NCBI GenBank assembly: GCA_934154445.1
Contig: CAKPGC010000004.1
Coordinates: 1 to 64,000 of the forward strand
Reading direction: 5' to 3'
Source: an uncultured Clostridia bacterium
Lineage (GTDB): Bacteria; Bacillota; Clostridia; TANB77; CAG-508
Length of the DNA: 64,000 bases
Shown piece by piece: positions 1-9,363 of this stretch (position 1 is the first letter of the stretch; the number at the start of each line of letters is the position of its first letter). The notes under the pieces were generated by a model, which saw only the letters and a list, made by a program, of their open reading frames with translations, had not been told where the DNA came from and searched no databases. Made by a program: the position numbers and the translations under genes.

Positions 1-1
1 T

Positions 2-77
2 TGGTGAGCTATCCGCGACTCGAACGCGGGACAACTTGATTAAAAGTCAAGTGCTCTACCACCTGAGCTAATAGCCC
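2..77 (-). tRNA. tRNA-Lys (anticodon UUU)
   Basis: Read on the minus strand this folds as a full cloverleaf. The acceptor arm GGGCTAT pairs with ATAGCTC, the anticodon stem is CTTGA/TCAAG with loop CTTTTAA, giving anticodon TTT, and the T loop is TTCGAGT. The discriminator base is A and the CCA end is encoded. A consensus promoter lies just upstream. Confidence 0.97.
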
Positions 78-115
78 GTCACCAATGTTCTAAGATTAAC
101 TCAGAACGCTTTTAT

Positions 116-144
116 ATATTACTATATTTTTTGCAATATGTCAA
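116..144 (-). promoter_or_regulatory. SigA-type promoter of tRNA-Lys
   Basis: On the minus strand TTGACA (139-144) is followed after 17 nt by TAATAT (116-121), about 40 nt upstream of the tRNA 5' end. Confidence 0.75.
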
Positions 145-210
145 TACATTTATCAAAATTTTTTCAAATTTTTCTTTTTTTTTCATTTTTTGACAAATGT
201 ATTATCTCTG

Positions 211-396
211 CTAGGCATTTAATTTTTCGATAACTTCTTGTACATCTATTCCATGAACATCACATGCTTCTTCTAATGTTTCCATTTGTGATGCAGGACA
301 TCCCAAACAATGCATTCCTATTTCTAATAAAATTTCTGCTTTTTCTGGTGCTTTTTCTAAGATTTCACCAATTGTTGTATCTTTATCAAATTTCAT
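211..396 (-). CDS. DUF1858 redox-disulfide domain protein
   Basis: This 61-residue protein matches the small DUF1858 family (hybrid-cluster-protein-associated redox disulfide domain). It opens with the family's typical start, in which an acidic residue precedes a T-I-G-E-I stretch, and carries the signature CLGCP, a C-x-x-C pair at about residues 30-33. The family is thought to act in redox chemistry, but its substrate is not established. The start ATG at 396 has an AAGGAGG ribosome site. It is a single-gene unit divergent from the T4SS cluster and lies upstream of tRNA-Lys on the same strand. Full length for the family. Confidence 0.88.
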   Translation of the reverse strand: MKFDKDTTIGEILEKAPEKAEILLEIGMHCLGCPASQMETLEEACDVHGIDVQEVIEKLNA

Positions 397-456
397 TATA
401 TTCCTCCTTAAATTAAATTTACAAAATATATTTTACCATATTTTTTTAAAAAAGTA

Positions 457-485
457 TAGACAAATCAAAAAAAATGTTGTATATT
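457..485 (+). promoter_or_regulatory. Promoter of T4SS cluster 1a
   Basis: TAGACA (457-462), a 17-nt spacer and TATATT (480-485) stand just ahead of the strong ribosome site at about 496-506. Transcription would start near 492 and run into the short ORF and the virD4-like gene. Confidence 0.55.
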
Positions 486-510
486 TTAACCTTAGTAAGG
501 CGGTGAGATT

Positions 511-654
511 ATTTTAAGACTTATTGATCTGTTTTTTATCATATTTATTATTAATCTATTTATAACTTTATATTCACTTTATTCTTTTTTCGAAGTAAAA
601 ATCTTACATACTCTTCAAGGTTCAAAATTAAAAATTAAAAAGGAGGTTTTATAA
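511..654 (+). CDS. Short membrane protein, AUU start
   Basis: An open frame of 47 residues is preceded by TAAGGCGGTGAG, which matches the full 16S anti-Shine-Dalgarno complement except for one base. The best-placed start, 7 nt after the GG core, is ATT at 511; no ATG, GTG or TTG is suitably placed. The product would have one strongly hydrophobic segment (rich in F, I and L) and a basic C-terminus. Its TAA at 652-654 overlaps the ATT start of the next gene by one base, suggesting translational coupling. I do not recognise the family. It may be a small T4SS membrane subunit or a leader peptide for the coupling-protein gene. Confidence 0.45.
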   Translation: MLRLIDLFFIIFIINLFITLYSLYSFFEVKILHTLQGSKLKIKKEVL

Positions 655-2360
655 TTTTAAAATATAAAATATTTTTCTGTTTCATTTTCGTTTTTATTTC
701 ATGTTTAATTGCCTCTATAATTTTTTCTCCAATTTATTTTTCGAACGAAATAATAATAACTTATGGAATACATCCTTTTGATATTTGTGTCCAAAATCCA
801 TTATTATGGAAATATATAAAAATAATTTTTATTTTTACTTATATTTTTTCTAATATTATTTTTTCATTTTTTTTATTTAATAAATTTTTTATTAATATTT
901 TTTCTAAAAAATCAAAAAATATCCAAAAAAATAATAATAATTATAATTTTTCAAAATTAAATTTATTAATAGGAAAAGATTTAGATACTAACAACAATAT
1001 CTATATACCCGAAAGTGGCTTATATCAAAATTTTTTAATTACGGGTACTATTGGCTCTGGGAAAACATCGTCTGCAATGTATCCTTTTACAAAACAACTA
1101 ATGAAATATAATAGTGAAAATATTAATGATAAAATAGGAATGCTTATATTAGATGTTAAGGGAAATTATTACAATGAAATTTTAAAATTTGCAAAATTAT
1201 ATAATTTAGAAAAAGATTTAATTGTTATTGGATTAAATACAAATATTTTTTATAATCCTTTGCACAAACCTAATTTAAAACCTTTAGTTCTTGCAAATAG
1301 GTTAAAAACAATTTTAACTTTATTTTCTGAAAATAATACTGAATCTTATTGGCTTGACAAAGCAGAACAAATTTTGGCTGAATCTATTAAATTTTGCAGA
1401 TTATATAATAATAACTATGTCAATTTTTCCGAGCTACACAAATTAATTACAATTCCTGGTTATTATAAAGAAAAAATAAATTATTTAAAAGAACTTTTTA
1501 TTTCTTCTAAATTAAATTCAAAACAAATTTATGAATTAAATGAATGTTTAGATTTTTTTCAAAAAGAATTTGATAATTTAGATTCAAGAACAAAAGGTAT
1601 TTTAATATCAGAAATAACAAGAATCACAAATACTTTTATTTCTGATTATGATGTTTATTCTACATTTTCCCCACCAAAAGATAAACTGAATTTTTTAGGA
1701 TTTGAAGATGTTTTAAAATCCGGAAAAATAGTAGTTTTAAATATGAATATTTCAGAGTATACTTCACTTTCAAAAATAATTGCTACATATTTAAAATTGG
1801 ATTTTCAAACTGAAATATTAAATTCTTTATCTAAAAATATTATTAAAAAATCAGCTTTTATCTGTGATGAATATGATAAATATTGCACGAAAACTGATAG
1901 TGAATTTTTTTCTTTAAGTAGAGAAGCAAAATGCATTAATATTGTAAGTACCCAAAGTTATTCATCTTTAAAAAACACATTAAAAGATGACGCATCTGTC
2001 AAGGTCATCATTCAAAACCTTATTAATAAAATTTGGTTTAGAACTGACGATATATTTACGATTGAAGAAACACAAAAACAATTAGGGAAAGAAGAGAAAG
2101 AAAGGTTCTCAAAAAGTATCTCTGAAAATGCTAAAGAAACAAAATTTAGCTATATAACCAATTCTTTAAATTCAGTAGATTCAAATATTTCTGAATCTTA
2201 TAATTCTTATTATCAAACAGATTATATATATGATACTAATTTTTTTTCGAAGAATCTTGAAACTTTTACCGCTCTCACTTTTTTATCTGATGGTAATAAA
2301 ATTTTTGAATCAAAAAAAATTCAAATGTTACCTTATTTTAATAGAAAGGAGTTATTATGA
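654..2360 (+). CDS. VirD4/TraG-type T4SS coupling ATPase
   Basis: The product is 568 residues if it begins at the ATT at 654, which lies 7 nt after AAGGAGG. The first ATG, at 1077, falls after the Walker A motif and would remove it, so the upstream start is required. Two N-terminal membrane segments (about residues 6-24 and 55-80) precede a cytoplasmic ATPase domain. Walker A is G-T-I-G-S-G-K-T at about 131-138 and the Walker B acidic pair is D405-E406 in C-D-E-Y-D. This order is that of VirD4/TraG coupling proteins, which deliver substrates to a T4SS channel. It is the only coupling protein in the window. The stop overlaps the next gene (ATGA). Confidence 0.85.
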   Translation: MLKYKIFFCFIFVFISCLIASIIFSPIYFSNEIIITYGIHPFDICVQNPLLWKYIKIIFIFTYIFSNIIFSFFLFNKFFINIFSKKSKNIQKNNNNYNFSKLNLLIGKDLDTNNNIYIPESGLYQNFLITGTIGSGKTSSAMYPFTKQLMKYNSENINDKIGMLILDVKGNYYNEILKFAKLYNLEKDLIVIGLNTNIFYNPLHKPNLKPLVLANRLKTILTLFSENNTESYWLDKAEQILAESIKFCRLYNNNYVNFSELHKLITIPGYYKEKINYLKELFISSKLNSKQIYELNECLDFFQKEFDNLDSRTKGILISEITRITNTFISDYDVYSTFSPPKDKLNFLGFEDVLKSGKIVVLNMNISEYTSLSKIIATYLKLDFQTEILNSLSKNIIKKSAFICDEYDKYCTKTDSEFFSLSREAKCINIVSTQSYSSLKNTLKDDASVKVIIQNLINKIWFRTDDIFTIEETQKQLGKEEKERFSKSISENAKETKFSYITNSLNSVDSNISESYNSYYQTDYIYDTNFFSKNLETFTALTFLSDGNKIFESKKIQMLPYFNRKELL

Positions 2361-2698
2361 TTAAATTTAAAAAAATATTATTTTTTATTTTATTTATTTT
2401 AATATTTTCAATTATTTTATTTTTTTCTTTGAATAATTTTTGTTATGCTTTTGGAGAACCTAAAATAGTGTCAAAAATAAATTCTGCATTTGAGGAAATA
2501 GAAAGTTGGATTTTGAAACTTTCTACTCCTGCTGCAGCTGTTGCAGTTGGAACTGGTGTATTTATGAAAAAATTCAGTTTTGGCGATGAAGAAAGAATAA
2601 GGACTGGAAAAAAAATTATTAAAGGATCATTATTTTCTTATGCATTTATACTTGCAATAGATTTAATTCTATCTGCGATAAAATCTTTAGTTAGTTAG
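2357..2698 (+). CDS. VirB2/TrbC-like T4SS pilin
   Basis: This 113-residue protein has an N-terminal hydrophobic signal-like segment (about residues 8-30). A short region follows, then two further hydrophobic stretches separated by a small charged loop (K-K-F-S-F-G-D-E-E). That topology and size fit VirB2/TrbC-type pilin or channel subunits, and it resembles the cluster-2 pilins in layout though not closely in sequence. It overlaps virD4 by 4 nt and is followed by the VirB6-like gene. The ribosome site is AAAGGAG, 6 nt upstream. Confidence 0.65.
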   Translation: MIKFKKILFFILFILIFSIILFFSLNNFCYAFGEPKIVSKINSAFEEIESWILKLSTPAAAVAVGTGVFMKKFSFGDEERIRTGKKIIKGSLFSYAFILAIDLILSAIKSLVS

Positions 2699-2706
2699 GA
2701 GGAAAA

Positions 2707-3582
2707 TTGGAGGAAACAAATATAACTCAAATTATAATTGACACAATCAATACAATTTTAGGTAATTTATTTAGTTCTATTGATAATAATTTATATTCTT
2801 TATTAGATAATATAACTTTTATCAATTCTAATATATTAAATGATAAAAATTTTGAAAATATTTTCGGAACATCTACTTCTAATGGAATTTTATTAATTGC
2901 TAATTCACTTCTTTTAGGAATTATTTTATATTTTTCTATAAAATATTTATTATCTCATTTTACATATTCTCAAATTGAAAATCCACACAGTTTTTTAATA
3001 AAATTAATTATTTGTGGAATTTGCATGAATTTTTCTTATTTTTTATTATCTCACTTTTTAGATATTTTTTCTAATATTACTTTGGCTATTAGAAATTTGG
3101 GAGAAGATTTATTTAATAAAAAAATATGTTTTTCAGAATTAATTTTAGATATAAATACAAATATTTCTGTTAATACATCATCTATTGATATTTTTTCTTT
3201 AGATGGATTAATAAAAGGATTTATTTCTTTTTCACTTTTAAATTTAGTTTTTTCCTATTCTTTTAGATATATATTAATAAAAGTTTTTGTTTTACTTACC
3301 CCTTTTGCGATTTTATCTAATTCTTTAAATTCTACATCTTGGTTTTTTAAATCTTGGTTTCGTAATTTATTTTCTTTATTATTTATCCAAATTATTGTAT
3401 CAATTATTTTATTAATATTATTTTCAATTGATTATTCTTCTTCAAATCTTTTTTCAAAATTTATTTATATTGGAGGTCTTTATGCTTTAATAAAAGCAAA
3501 TTCATTTGTTAGAGAATTTTTAGGTGGTGTTTCCACAGATTTTTCACAAACTGTGGGTAATTTTTCTAAATTATTTAAATAA
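2707..3582 (+). CDS. VirB6/TrbL-like T4SS membrane protein
   Basis: A 291-residue polytopic protein with about six hydrophobic segments concentrated after residue 60. It contains a large non-cytoplasmic-looking N-terminal region and a short basic tail. The position between the pilin and PrgI-like genes matches VirB6/TrbL-type inner-membrane channel proteins of Gram-positive conjugation systems. The start is TTG with AGGAGG 4 nt upstream. Sequence similarity to the cluster-2 VirB6-like proteins is not obvious by eye, so the call rests on topology and context. Confidence 0.6.
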   Translation: MEETNITQIIIDTINTILGNLFSSIDNNLYSLLDNITFINSNILNDKNFENIFGTSTSNGILLIANSLLLGIILYFSIKYLLSHFTYSQIENPHSFLIKLIICGICMNFSYFLLSHFLDIFSNITLAIRNLGEDLFNKKICFSELILDINTNISVNTSSIDIFSLDGLIKGFISFSLLNLVFSYSFRYILIKVFVLLTPFAILSNSLNSTSWFFKSWFRNLFSLLFIQIIVSIILLILFSIDYSSSNLFSKFIYIGGLYALIKANSFVREFLGGVSTDFSQTVGNFSKLFK

Positions 3583-3610
3583 TATTTAATTATTTTTATA
3601 GGAGGTTTTT

Positions 3611-3892
3611 ATGAAATTTATTTTTCCACAAAATTATAATTTTAAAAGTAAATTATTTGGAATTATTGATTATAATATTATTATTTTAAATTTAATTTGG
3701 GATTTTATTGTTTTTATTTTTATTAATTTTTTTAATAATTTAAATATAAAAATATTTTTATTTTTTATTTTTTGTTTTCCTCTTTTATTATTTAGTTTTT
3801 CCGGATTTAATGGTGAAAATATTTTTTATGTTTTTAAATATATTTTTTATTTTTTATTTAAACAAAAATTACTGTTTTTTCTTAAAAAATAA
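3611..3892 (+). CDS. PrgI/VirB3-like protein
   Basis: A 93-residue protein opening with M-K-F-I-F-P-Q-N-Y followed by K-L-F-G, the typical start of PrgI-family proteins, then two membrane segments forming a hairpin. PrgI is the Gram-positive VirB3 equivalent and normally precedes virB4. Here the VirB4 gene is instead about 7 kb away on the opposite strand, beyond gyrA. The ribosome site is AGGAGG, 5 nt upstream. Confidence 0.75.
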   Translation: MKFIFPQNYNFKSKLFGIIDYNIIILNLIWDFIVFIFINFFNNLNIKIFLFFIFCFPLLLFSFSGFNGENIFYVFKYIFYFLFKQKLLFFLKK

Positions 3893-3909
3893 CTTTTAAC
3901 AAAATATCC

Positions 3910-3938
3910 TTGAATTTTTTGTCTAAAAAAGTTATAAT
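3910..3938 (+). promoter_or_regulatory. Promoter of dnaD-dnaI
   Basis: TTGAAT (3910-3915), a 17-nt spacer and TATAAT (3933-3938) give a clear vegetative promoter. The leader contains an imperfect inverted repeat (ACAAATT ... AATTTGT, about 3945-3971) that could be an operator or hairpin. The promoter separates the helicase-loader genes from the T4SS genes upstream. Confidence 0.7.
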
Positions 3939-3996
3939 TGGTATTACAAATTGTATATTAATTTGTATATCATCTATTTTAATGGGGGAATTTATA

Positions 3997-4986
3997 ATGA
4001 AACTAGAACAAAACGAAAAACAATTATTATTTTCTGAAACAACAATACCAGATATTTTTTTTGCTGAACACCTATCTCAAATTCCCGGTGATTATTTGAA
4101 AATTTATTTATACTTAATATTTCTTTCAAAATATAAAAAAGATATTAAAATAAATGATTTATCTAAAAAATTATCTATACCTGTAAAAACTATTAGTGAT
4201 GGTCTAAAATTTTTAGAGGATAATAATTTAATTATTAGAAAAACTACTGGATTTATAATTACAGATTTACAAGAATTGACTTTAAATAATTTATATAAAC
4301 CAAATCTTACACAATCTAAAGAAACTGTTGAAAAAGTACAAAAAAATCAATCAAGAGCAAAAGCAATAGATCATATAAATAATATGTATTTTCAAGGCAT
4401 TATGGGACCTTCATGGTATAATGATATTGATTTATGGTTTAGAAAATATAACTTTGATGAACAAGTTATGATTAGTTTATTTAATTATTGTTATAATAGG
4501 TCTGCCTTACATAAAAATTATGTTCAAACAGTTGCTGAGGCTTGGAGTGCTAATAAAGTTCAAACATATAATGATTTGGATTTATATTATCAAAAGCAAG
4601 AAAAATTAAATAAAATTAAAAATCTTATTGCAAAAAAACTCGGAAAACATGGAGGATTAACTCAATATGAAGAAGCATATATTGAAAATTGGGTTTTAGA
4701 TTTTGGTTATGATATGGATATAATAGAAATTGCTTTAAAAAGAACAACATATAAACAAAATCCAACTTTTGAATATATAAATAATATAATTAGTGATTGG
4801 CACGAGAGAAATTTAAAAACACCTGATCAAGTTAATGCTTTTCTAGAGCAACGAAAAAAACAAAATAAGGATTTAAAAGAAATGAAATCCACTGTTTCAA
4901 AAGCTAATAAAGCTACTTATGAACAGAGACAATATAATAATTTGGATTTCTTATATGCAAATAACAATATAGAAGGAGATAATTAA
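3997..4986 (+). CDS. dnaD: DnaD-like replication initiation protein
   Basis: A 329-residue protein with an N-terminal winged-helix region (about residues 20-90, a MarR-like pattern of a helix-turn-helix followed by a short wing). Two DnaD/DnaB2-type helical modules follow at about 130-190 and 200-270. DnaD works with DnaI and DnaB to load the replicative helicase at oriC in Firmicutes. I chose ATG 3997, 7 nt after GGGGGA, because an upstream in-frame TTG at 3910 is the promoter -35 element. The stop overlaps the dnaI start (TAATG), so the two genes are translationally coupled. Confidence 0.82.
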   Translation: MKLEQNEKQLLFSETTIPDIFFAEHLSQIPGDYLKIYLYLIFLSKYKKDIKINDLSKKLSIPVKTISDGLKFLEDNNLIIRKTTGFIITDLQELTLNNLYKPNLTQSKETVEKVQKNQSRAKAIDHINNMYFQGIMGPSWYNDIDLWFRKYNFDEQVMISLFNYCYNRSALHKNYVQTVAEAWSANKVQTYNDLDLYYQKQEKLNKIKNLIAKKLGKHGGLTQYEEAYIENWVLDFGYDMDIIEIALKRTTYKQNPTFEYINNIISDWHERNLKTPDQVNAFLEQRKKQNKDLKEMKSTVSKANKATYEQRQYNNLDFLYANNNIEGDN

Positions 4987-5994
4987 TGTCAAATGAAGTT
5001 TTAAATTCTTTATTAAAAGAATATGAACAAAAAAAATTGAATGCAGAATTAGATTTAGAAAGACGAAAACAAAATTTATATAAATTAATTCCTCGACTTG
5101 AAGAAATTGATACTGAATTAAATAATTTTGCAATTTCTTCTGCTAAAAATATATTAAATAATTCTTCTGCTTCTGCAAGTATTGAAGAATTAAAACAAAA
5201 AATTTCAGACTTAAAAAAAGAAAAAGAATTAATTTTATTACAAAATAATTATAGTCTAGATTATTTAAAACCTTTTTATGAATGTAAAATATGTAATGAC
5301 ACTGGATTTGTCATTGATAGTAATTATAAAACAACAATGTGCAATTGCTTAAAACAAAAATTATTAGATATTTCTTTTAATAAATCTAATATGTCTAATT
5401 TAAAAAAAGAAAATTTTAATACTTTTAATGAATTAATTTTTTCAGATGAAGTTGATTTGGCAAAATATAGATTTAATATTTCACCTAGAAGAAATATATC
5501 TATTATAAAAAATAAATGTATAGAATTTGTTAATAATTTTGACAATCCTGATTATAAAAATTTATTGTTTGTTGGTTCTACAGGTTTACGGTAAGACTTT
5601 TATGTCAAACTGTATTGCTGCCGAATTATTAAAAAATGGAAAAACTGTAATTTATCAAACAGCTCCTGTTTTGCTTGAGTCCGTAATTGATTATAAAATG
5701 AATAGGCAAAAAAATAGTGATACTAACTTCTATCAATCAGTTTTAGATTGTGATTTATTAATAATTGATGATTTAGGAACTGAAAGTTTAAATAGTATGA
5801 AATTGAGTGAATTATTTACTATTTTGAATACTAGAATTTTAAATTTGAATAATAAAGTTACCAAAACTATAATTTCTACTAACCTAAATATTAATGATAT
5901 TTTTAAAAATTATGAAGAACGTATTGGTTCAAGAATTGCTGGTTATTATGATATTTATTATTTTTTTGGAGATGATTTAAGATTTAAAAAATAA
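4986..5994 (+). CDS. dnaI: DnaI/DnaC-type helicase loader, +1 frameshift at CGG
   Basis: The two frames join into a 335-residue AAA+ helicase loader. The N-terminal half is a coiled coil, then a zinc-binding motif C-x2-C ... C-x-C at about residues 99-121, as in DnaI. The ATPase domain has Walker A read as G-S-T-G-L-G-K-T only if the ribosome skips the C at 5589 in codon 202 (TTA CGG TAA). Without the shift the protein stops one codon later, in the middle of the P-loop. Walker B is I-I-D-D-L-G. It is paired with dnaD and ends at a terminator shared with gyrA. It is either recoded or a broken gene. I favour recoding because three other genes show the identical event. Confidence 0.85.
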
Positions 5995-6025
5995 GAAAAG
6001 GTCAAATGTGCTTTGACCTTTTCTT
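5993..6025. terminator. Bidirectional terminator dnaI/gyrA
   Basis: A 14-bp perfect stem (5993-6006 with 6012-6025, loop TGTGC) is flanked by A and T tracts on both sides, between two convergent genes. Confidence 0.9.
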
Positions 6026-6030
6026 ATTTT

Positions 6031-8487
6031 TTATTCAACTGTATCTTTCATTTCTGTTGTTAATATCTCTATACTTACAACTTTTCCACCATCATTTGTT
6101 CTCATTAAAGTAACTCCTTGCGTTGATCTTCCAAGAACACTAATGTCTTTAACTTCAAGTCTTATTATTGTTCCAGTATCAGTTATTAACATTACATCAT
6201 CATCTTCTGTAGCAACTCTTGCCCCAACTAATTTTCCTGTTTTAGGTGTAATTTTATATGTAATTACTCCCTTTCCTCCTCTTATTTGCACTCTATATTC
6301 ATCAAGTTCTGTTCTTTTTCCAAATCCATTTTCTGTTATTGCAAGTAATGTTGCTTTTCCTCCTGCTATTACTGATTCCATACCAATTACTTCATCAGTG
6401 TCTTCTAGTCTAATTCCTATTACTCCTTGTGATACTCTTCCTATTGGTCTTACATCTTTTTCATCAAATGTTATACACATACCTTCTCTTGTTACAAGTA
6501 CAACATTATCTTCTCCATCTGTAAGTCTTACGGTTATAAGCTCGTCGTCTTCTTTAAGTGTTATTCCTTGTAAACCTGTTCTTCTTGCAGAATTATATTC
6601 TGTTAATGCTGTTTTCTTTATTAATCCATTTTTGGTTGCCATCAACAAATATTTTCCTTCTGAAAAGTTTTGAATTGGTATAACTGCTGATACTTTTTCA
6701 CCTGGGTCTAGACTTAATAAATTAACAATTGCTGTTCCTCTTGCTGTTCTTCCAGCTTCAGGAATTTCAAATCCTCTTAATTTATATAGTTTTCCTTTGT
6801 TTGTAAAGAATAATATTGTATCATGTGTTGATGCTGTAAATATTTGTTTTACAAAATCTTCTTCTCTTGTTGCAGTTGCTGTTATTCCTTTTCCACCTCT
6901 TCTTTGGCTTCTATATGTATCTACTGGCATTCTTTTAATGTATCCAAAATGTGTTAATGTTATAACTGTTTGTTCTTCTTTTATTAAATCTTCTTCAACA
7001 AATTCTCCAGCTGAAGGCAATATTTTTGTTAATCTATCATCTCCATATTTGTCTTTTATTTCTAATAGTTCTTCTTTTATTATTGAATATACTAATGTTT
7101 CACTTGAAAGAACATCTTTTAAGTATGCTATTAATTTCATTAACTCATTATATTCTTCATCTATTTTTTCTCTTTGTAATCCTGATAGACGTTTTAATTG
7201 CATGTCTAGAATTGCTTGTGCTTGTATCTCAGATAAACCAAATCTTTCCATTAATCTTTCTTTAGGATTATCATAAGAAGAACGTATAATGTTTATTACT
7301 TCATCAATATTGTCTAGCGCGATTTTTAAACCTTCTAAAATATGAGCTCTTGCCAATGCTTTGTCTAATTCGAATTTTGATCTTCTTAATATTACTTCTT
7401 TTCTATGATTTATAAAGCAATCTAAACATTGTCTTAACGTTAATATTTTTGGTTCTCCATCAACTAATGCTAACATAATAACTCCAAATGTTTCTTGCAT
7501 TTGAGTATGTTTGTATAATTGATTTAAAATAACTTGTGGTCTTGCATCTCTTTTTAATTCTACAACAACTCTGGTTTTTTCAATTCTATCAGATTCATCA
7601 CGAACTTCAGAGATACCTTCAATTTTCTTTTCTTTTGCTAAATCAGCTATTGTCATAACTAATTTTGCTTTATTTACTTGATATGGTAATGAGGTAATTA
7701 TAATTCTTTGTCTGTTTCCACTCATTTCTTCTATTTCGGCTTCTGCCCTCATTATAATTTTTCCTCTACCTGTTGTATACGCATCTTTTATTCCTTCTTT
7801 TCCCAATATAGTTGCTCCTGTAGGGAAATCAGGTCCTTTTATAGTTTGCATTAATTCATCAATTGTTATTTCAGGATTATCTATAACTTTTACAATTCCA
7901 TCTATTACTTCTGATAAATTGTGTGGTGGTATATTTGTTGCCATACCTACGGCTATACCAGATGATCCATTTACTAGCAATGCAGGTATTCTTGCTGGTA
8001 ATACTGTTGGTTCTTGTAATCTGTCATCATAGTTTGGCATAAAGTTAACAGTATTTTTTTCAATATCCGTAAGCATTAATTCTGAAATTTTTGACATTCT
8101 TGCTTCAGTATACCTCATTGCAGCTGGGCTATCTCCATCTACTGAACCAAAGTTTCCATGTCCATCTACTAATGGATATCTCATTGTAAAGTCTTGTGCT
8201 AATCTAACCATTGCGTCATATACAGAACTATCTCCATGTGGATGATAACGTCCTAAAACAGAACCAACTGTATTGGCACATTTACGATATGCTTTATCTG
8301 AAGTAATTCCATCTTCGTGCATTGAATATAAAATTCTTCTATGTACTGGTTTTAAACCATCTCTAGCATCTGGAAGTGCACGAGATACAATAACACTCAT
8401 TGCATAATCAATATATGCTGTTCTCATCTCTTTGTCTATATCTCTTTCAATTATTTTTCCGTCTCTTCTTTGTGGTGTTTCTTCCAT
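6031..8487 (-). CDS. gyrA: DNA gyrase subunit A
   Basis: An 818-residue type IIA topoisomerase subunit that cleaves and religates DNA during negative supercoiling. The catalytic tyrosine is Y126 in A-A-M-R-Y-T-E-A-R. The quinolone-resistance region reads [10 protein letters not shown] with the wild-type Ser87 and Asp91. The C-terminal beta-pinwheel carries the GyrA box Q-R-R-G-G-K-G, which marks gyrase rather than topoisomerase IV. Unlike the usual gyrB-gyrA pair, it lies about 5 kb from gyrB, separated by T4SS genes and a putative RNA. Confidence 0.97.
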   Translation of the reverse strand: MEETPQRRDGKIIERDIDKEMRTAYIDYAMSVIVSRALPDARDGLKPVHRRILYSMHEDGITSDKAYRKCANTVGSVLGRYHPHGDSSVYDAMVRLAQDFTMRYPLVDGHGNFGSVDGDSPAAMRYTEARMSKISELMLTDIEKNTVNFMPNYDDRLQEPTVLPARIPALLVNGSSGIAVGMATNIPPHNLSEVIDGIVKVIDNPEITIDELMQTIKGPDFPTGATILGKEGIKDAYTTGRGKIIMRAEAEIEEMSGNRQRIIITSLPYQVNKAKLVMTIADLAKEKKIEGISEVRDESDRIEKTRVVVELKRDARPQVILNQLYKHTQMQETFGVIMLALVDGEPKILTLRQCLDCFINHRKEVILRRSKFELDKALARAHILEGLKIALDNIDEVINIIRSSYDNPKERLMERFGLSEIQAQAILDMQLKRLSGLQREKIDEEYNELMKLIAYLKDVLSSETLVYSIIKEELLEIKDKYGDDRLTKILPSAGEFVEEDLIKEEQTVITLTHFGYIKRMPVDTYRSQRRGGKGITATATREEDFVKQIFTASTHDTILFFTNKGKLYKLRGFEIPEAGRTARGTAIVNLLSLDPGEKVSAVIPIQNFSEGKYLLMATKNGLIKKTALTEYNSARRTGLQGITLKEDDELITVRLTDGEDNVVLVTREGMCITFDEKDVRPIGRVSQGVIGIRLEDTDEVIGMESVIAGGKATLLAITENGFGKRTELDEYRVQIRGGKGVITYKITPKTGKLVGARVATEDDDVMLITDTGTIIRLEVKDISVLGRSTQGVTLMRTNDGGKVVSIEILTTEMKDTVE

Positions 8488-8524
8488 TATTATTCCCTCT
8501 TTTCACTTATTTTTGTACATTTGT

Positions 8525-8553
8525 ATTATACTAAACCATATTAAAATTTGCAA
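8525..8553 (-). promoter_or_regulatory. gyrA promoter
   Basis: On the minus strand TTGCAA (8548-8553), 17 nt and TATAAT (8525-8530), about 40 nt upstream of the gyrA start. Confidence 0.75.
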
Positions 8554-8611
8554 GAGATTTTGACAAAAAAATGCTAAAAAACTTAGGGAAATCTACTGTT
8601 TACACATATAT

Positions 8612-9316
8612 CTATTTTAGCTTCTCTGCTAACTCCTTTTGATCTTGCGTAAGATTAAAATCTTGCCCATTATTCTTAATTAGATTATGTATGTTTTCTA
8701 TTGTTTTTACATTATTAATTATATTTTCTATAGGAATTAAATTATTAATTTCTTTTTCTATTTTTTTGTATTCTCTTTCCATTCCTTCAAAATCTTTTTT
8801 ACTATAATATTCTTTCCAATTATTAATATATTTTTCTGTATATTCTAAGCAATTAATTTGTTTATTAAAAGTATTTTCTATATTTTTTTCTATATTATTT
8901 AATATACTATTTTTTCCTTGCTTAATTGTTTTAGCAACTGTATTATTAATTATACCTTTACTGTATACTTTGCTTATAATATCATCTAATAAATTGGATA
9001 TACTATCTATTATTCCCCCACTTTTAATTGCTTCTTGCACTTGAATTATATTTTCAAAATTTCCGGTTACTATACCTATTGCACTCTTTCCAATATTAAT
9101 TGCATCATCAATACTTTTTTTGATTCCATCTTTTAATCCATATTTGATTAAGTTATCTTTCAAATCTATAATTTGTTCTTCAATATAATCTGGTAATAAC
9201 GCCCTTATTCCTATATCTATTCCTGTATTAATCGTTTTTCCTAATGTTGTTTCTAAAAAATTTTGTTGTTCCATATTATTGTTAATTGTTAATTCGTTAC
9301 TTAAATTATTTTCCAT
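8612..9316 (-). CDS. Unknown 234-residue helical protein, end of cluster 1b
   Basis: I do not recognise this protein. It has no signal peptide or clear membrane span, is rich in N, I, K and E, and is predicted to be mostly helical, with amphipathic Gly/Ile stretches (about residues 30-110) and a charged coiled-coil-like stretch near 165-195. It is the last gene after virB4 and the MinD-like ATPase on the same strand, with a good ribosome site (AAAGGAG), so it probably belongs to the T4SS operon. It could be a secreted substrate, a chaperone or a structural partner. Confidence 0.6.
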   Translation of the reverse strand: MENNLSNELTINNNMEQQNFLETTLGKTINTGIDIGIRALLPDYIEEQIIDLKDNLIKYGLKDGIKKSIDDAINIGKSAIGIVTGNFENIIQVQEAIKSGGIIDSISNLLDDIISKVYSKGIINNTVAKTIKQGKNSILNNIEKNIENTFNKQINCLEYTEKYINNWKEYYSKKDFEGMEREYKKIEKEINNLIPIENIINNVKTIENIHNLIKNNGQDFNLTQDQKELAEKLK

Positions 9317-9363
9317 ATTTTTTCTCCTTTTTTTATAATTTAATTTCTTACAAGGTTATAAAT

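Noticed and set aside
1077..2360. virD4-like gene starting at ATG 1077
   Set aside because: The Walker A motif and two membrane spans lie in the continuous open frame upstream, behind a perfect ribosome site.
3910..3996. TTG 3910 as the dnaD start
   Set aside because: That TTG is the -35 element of a good promoter; ATG 3997 has a proper ribosome site.
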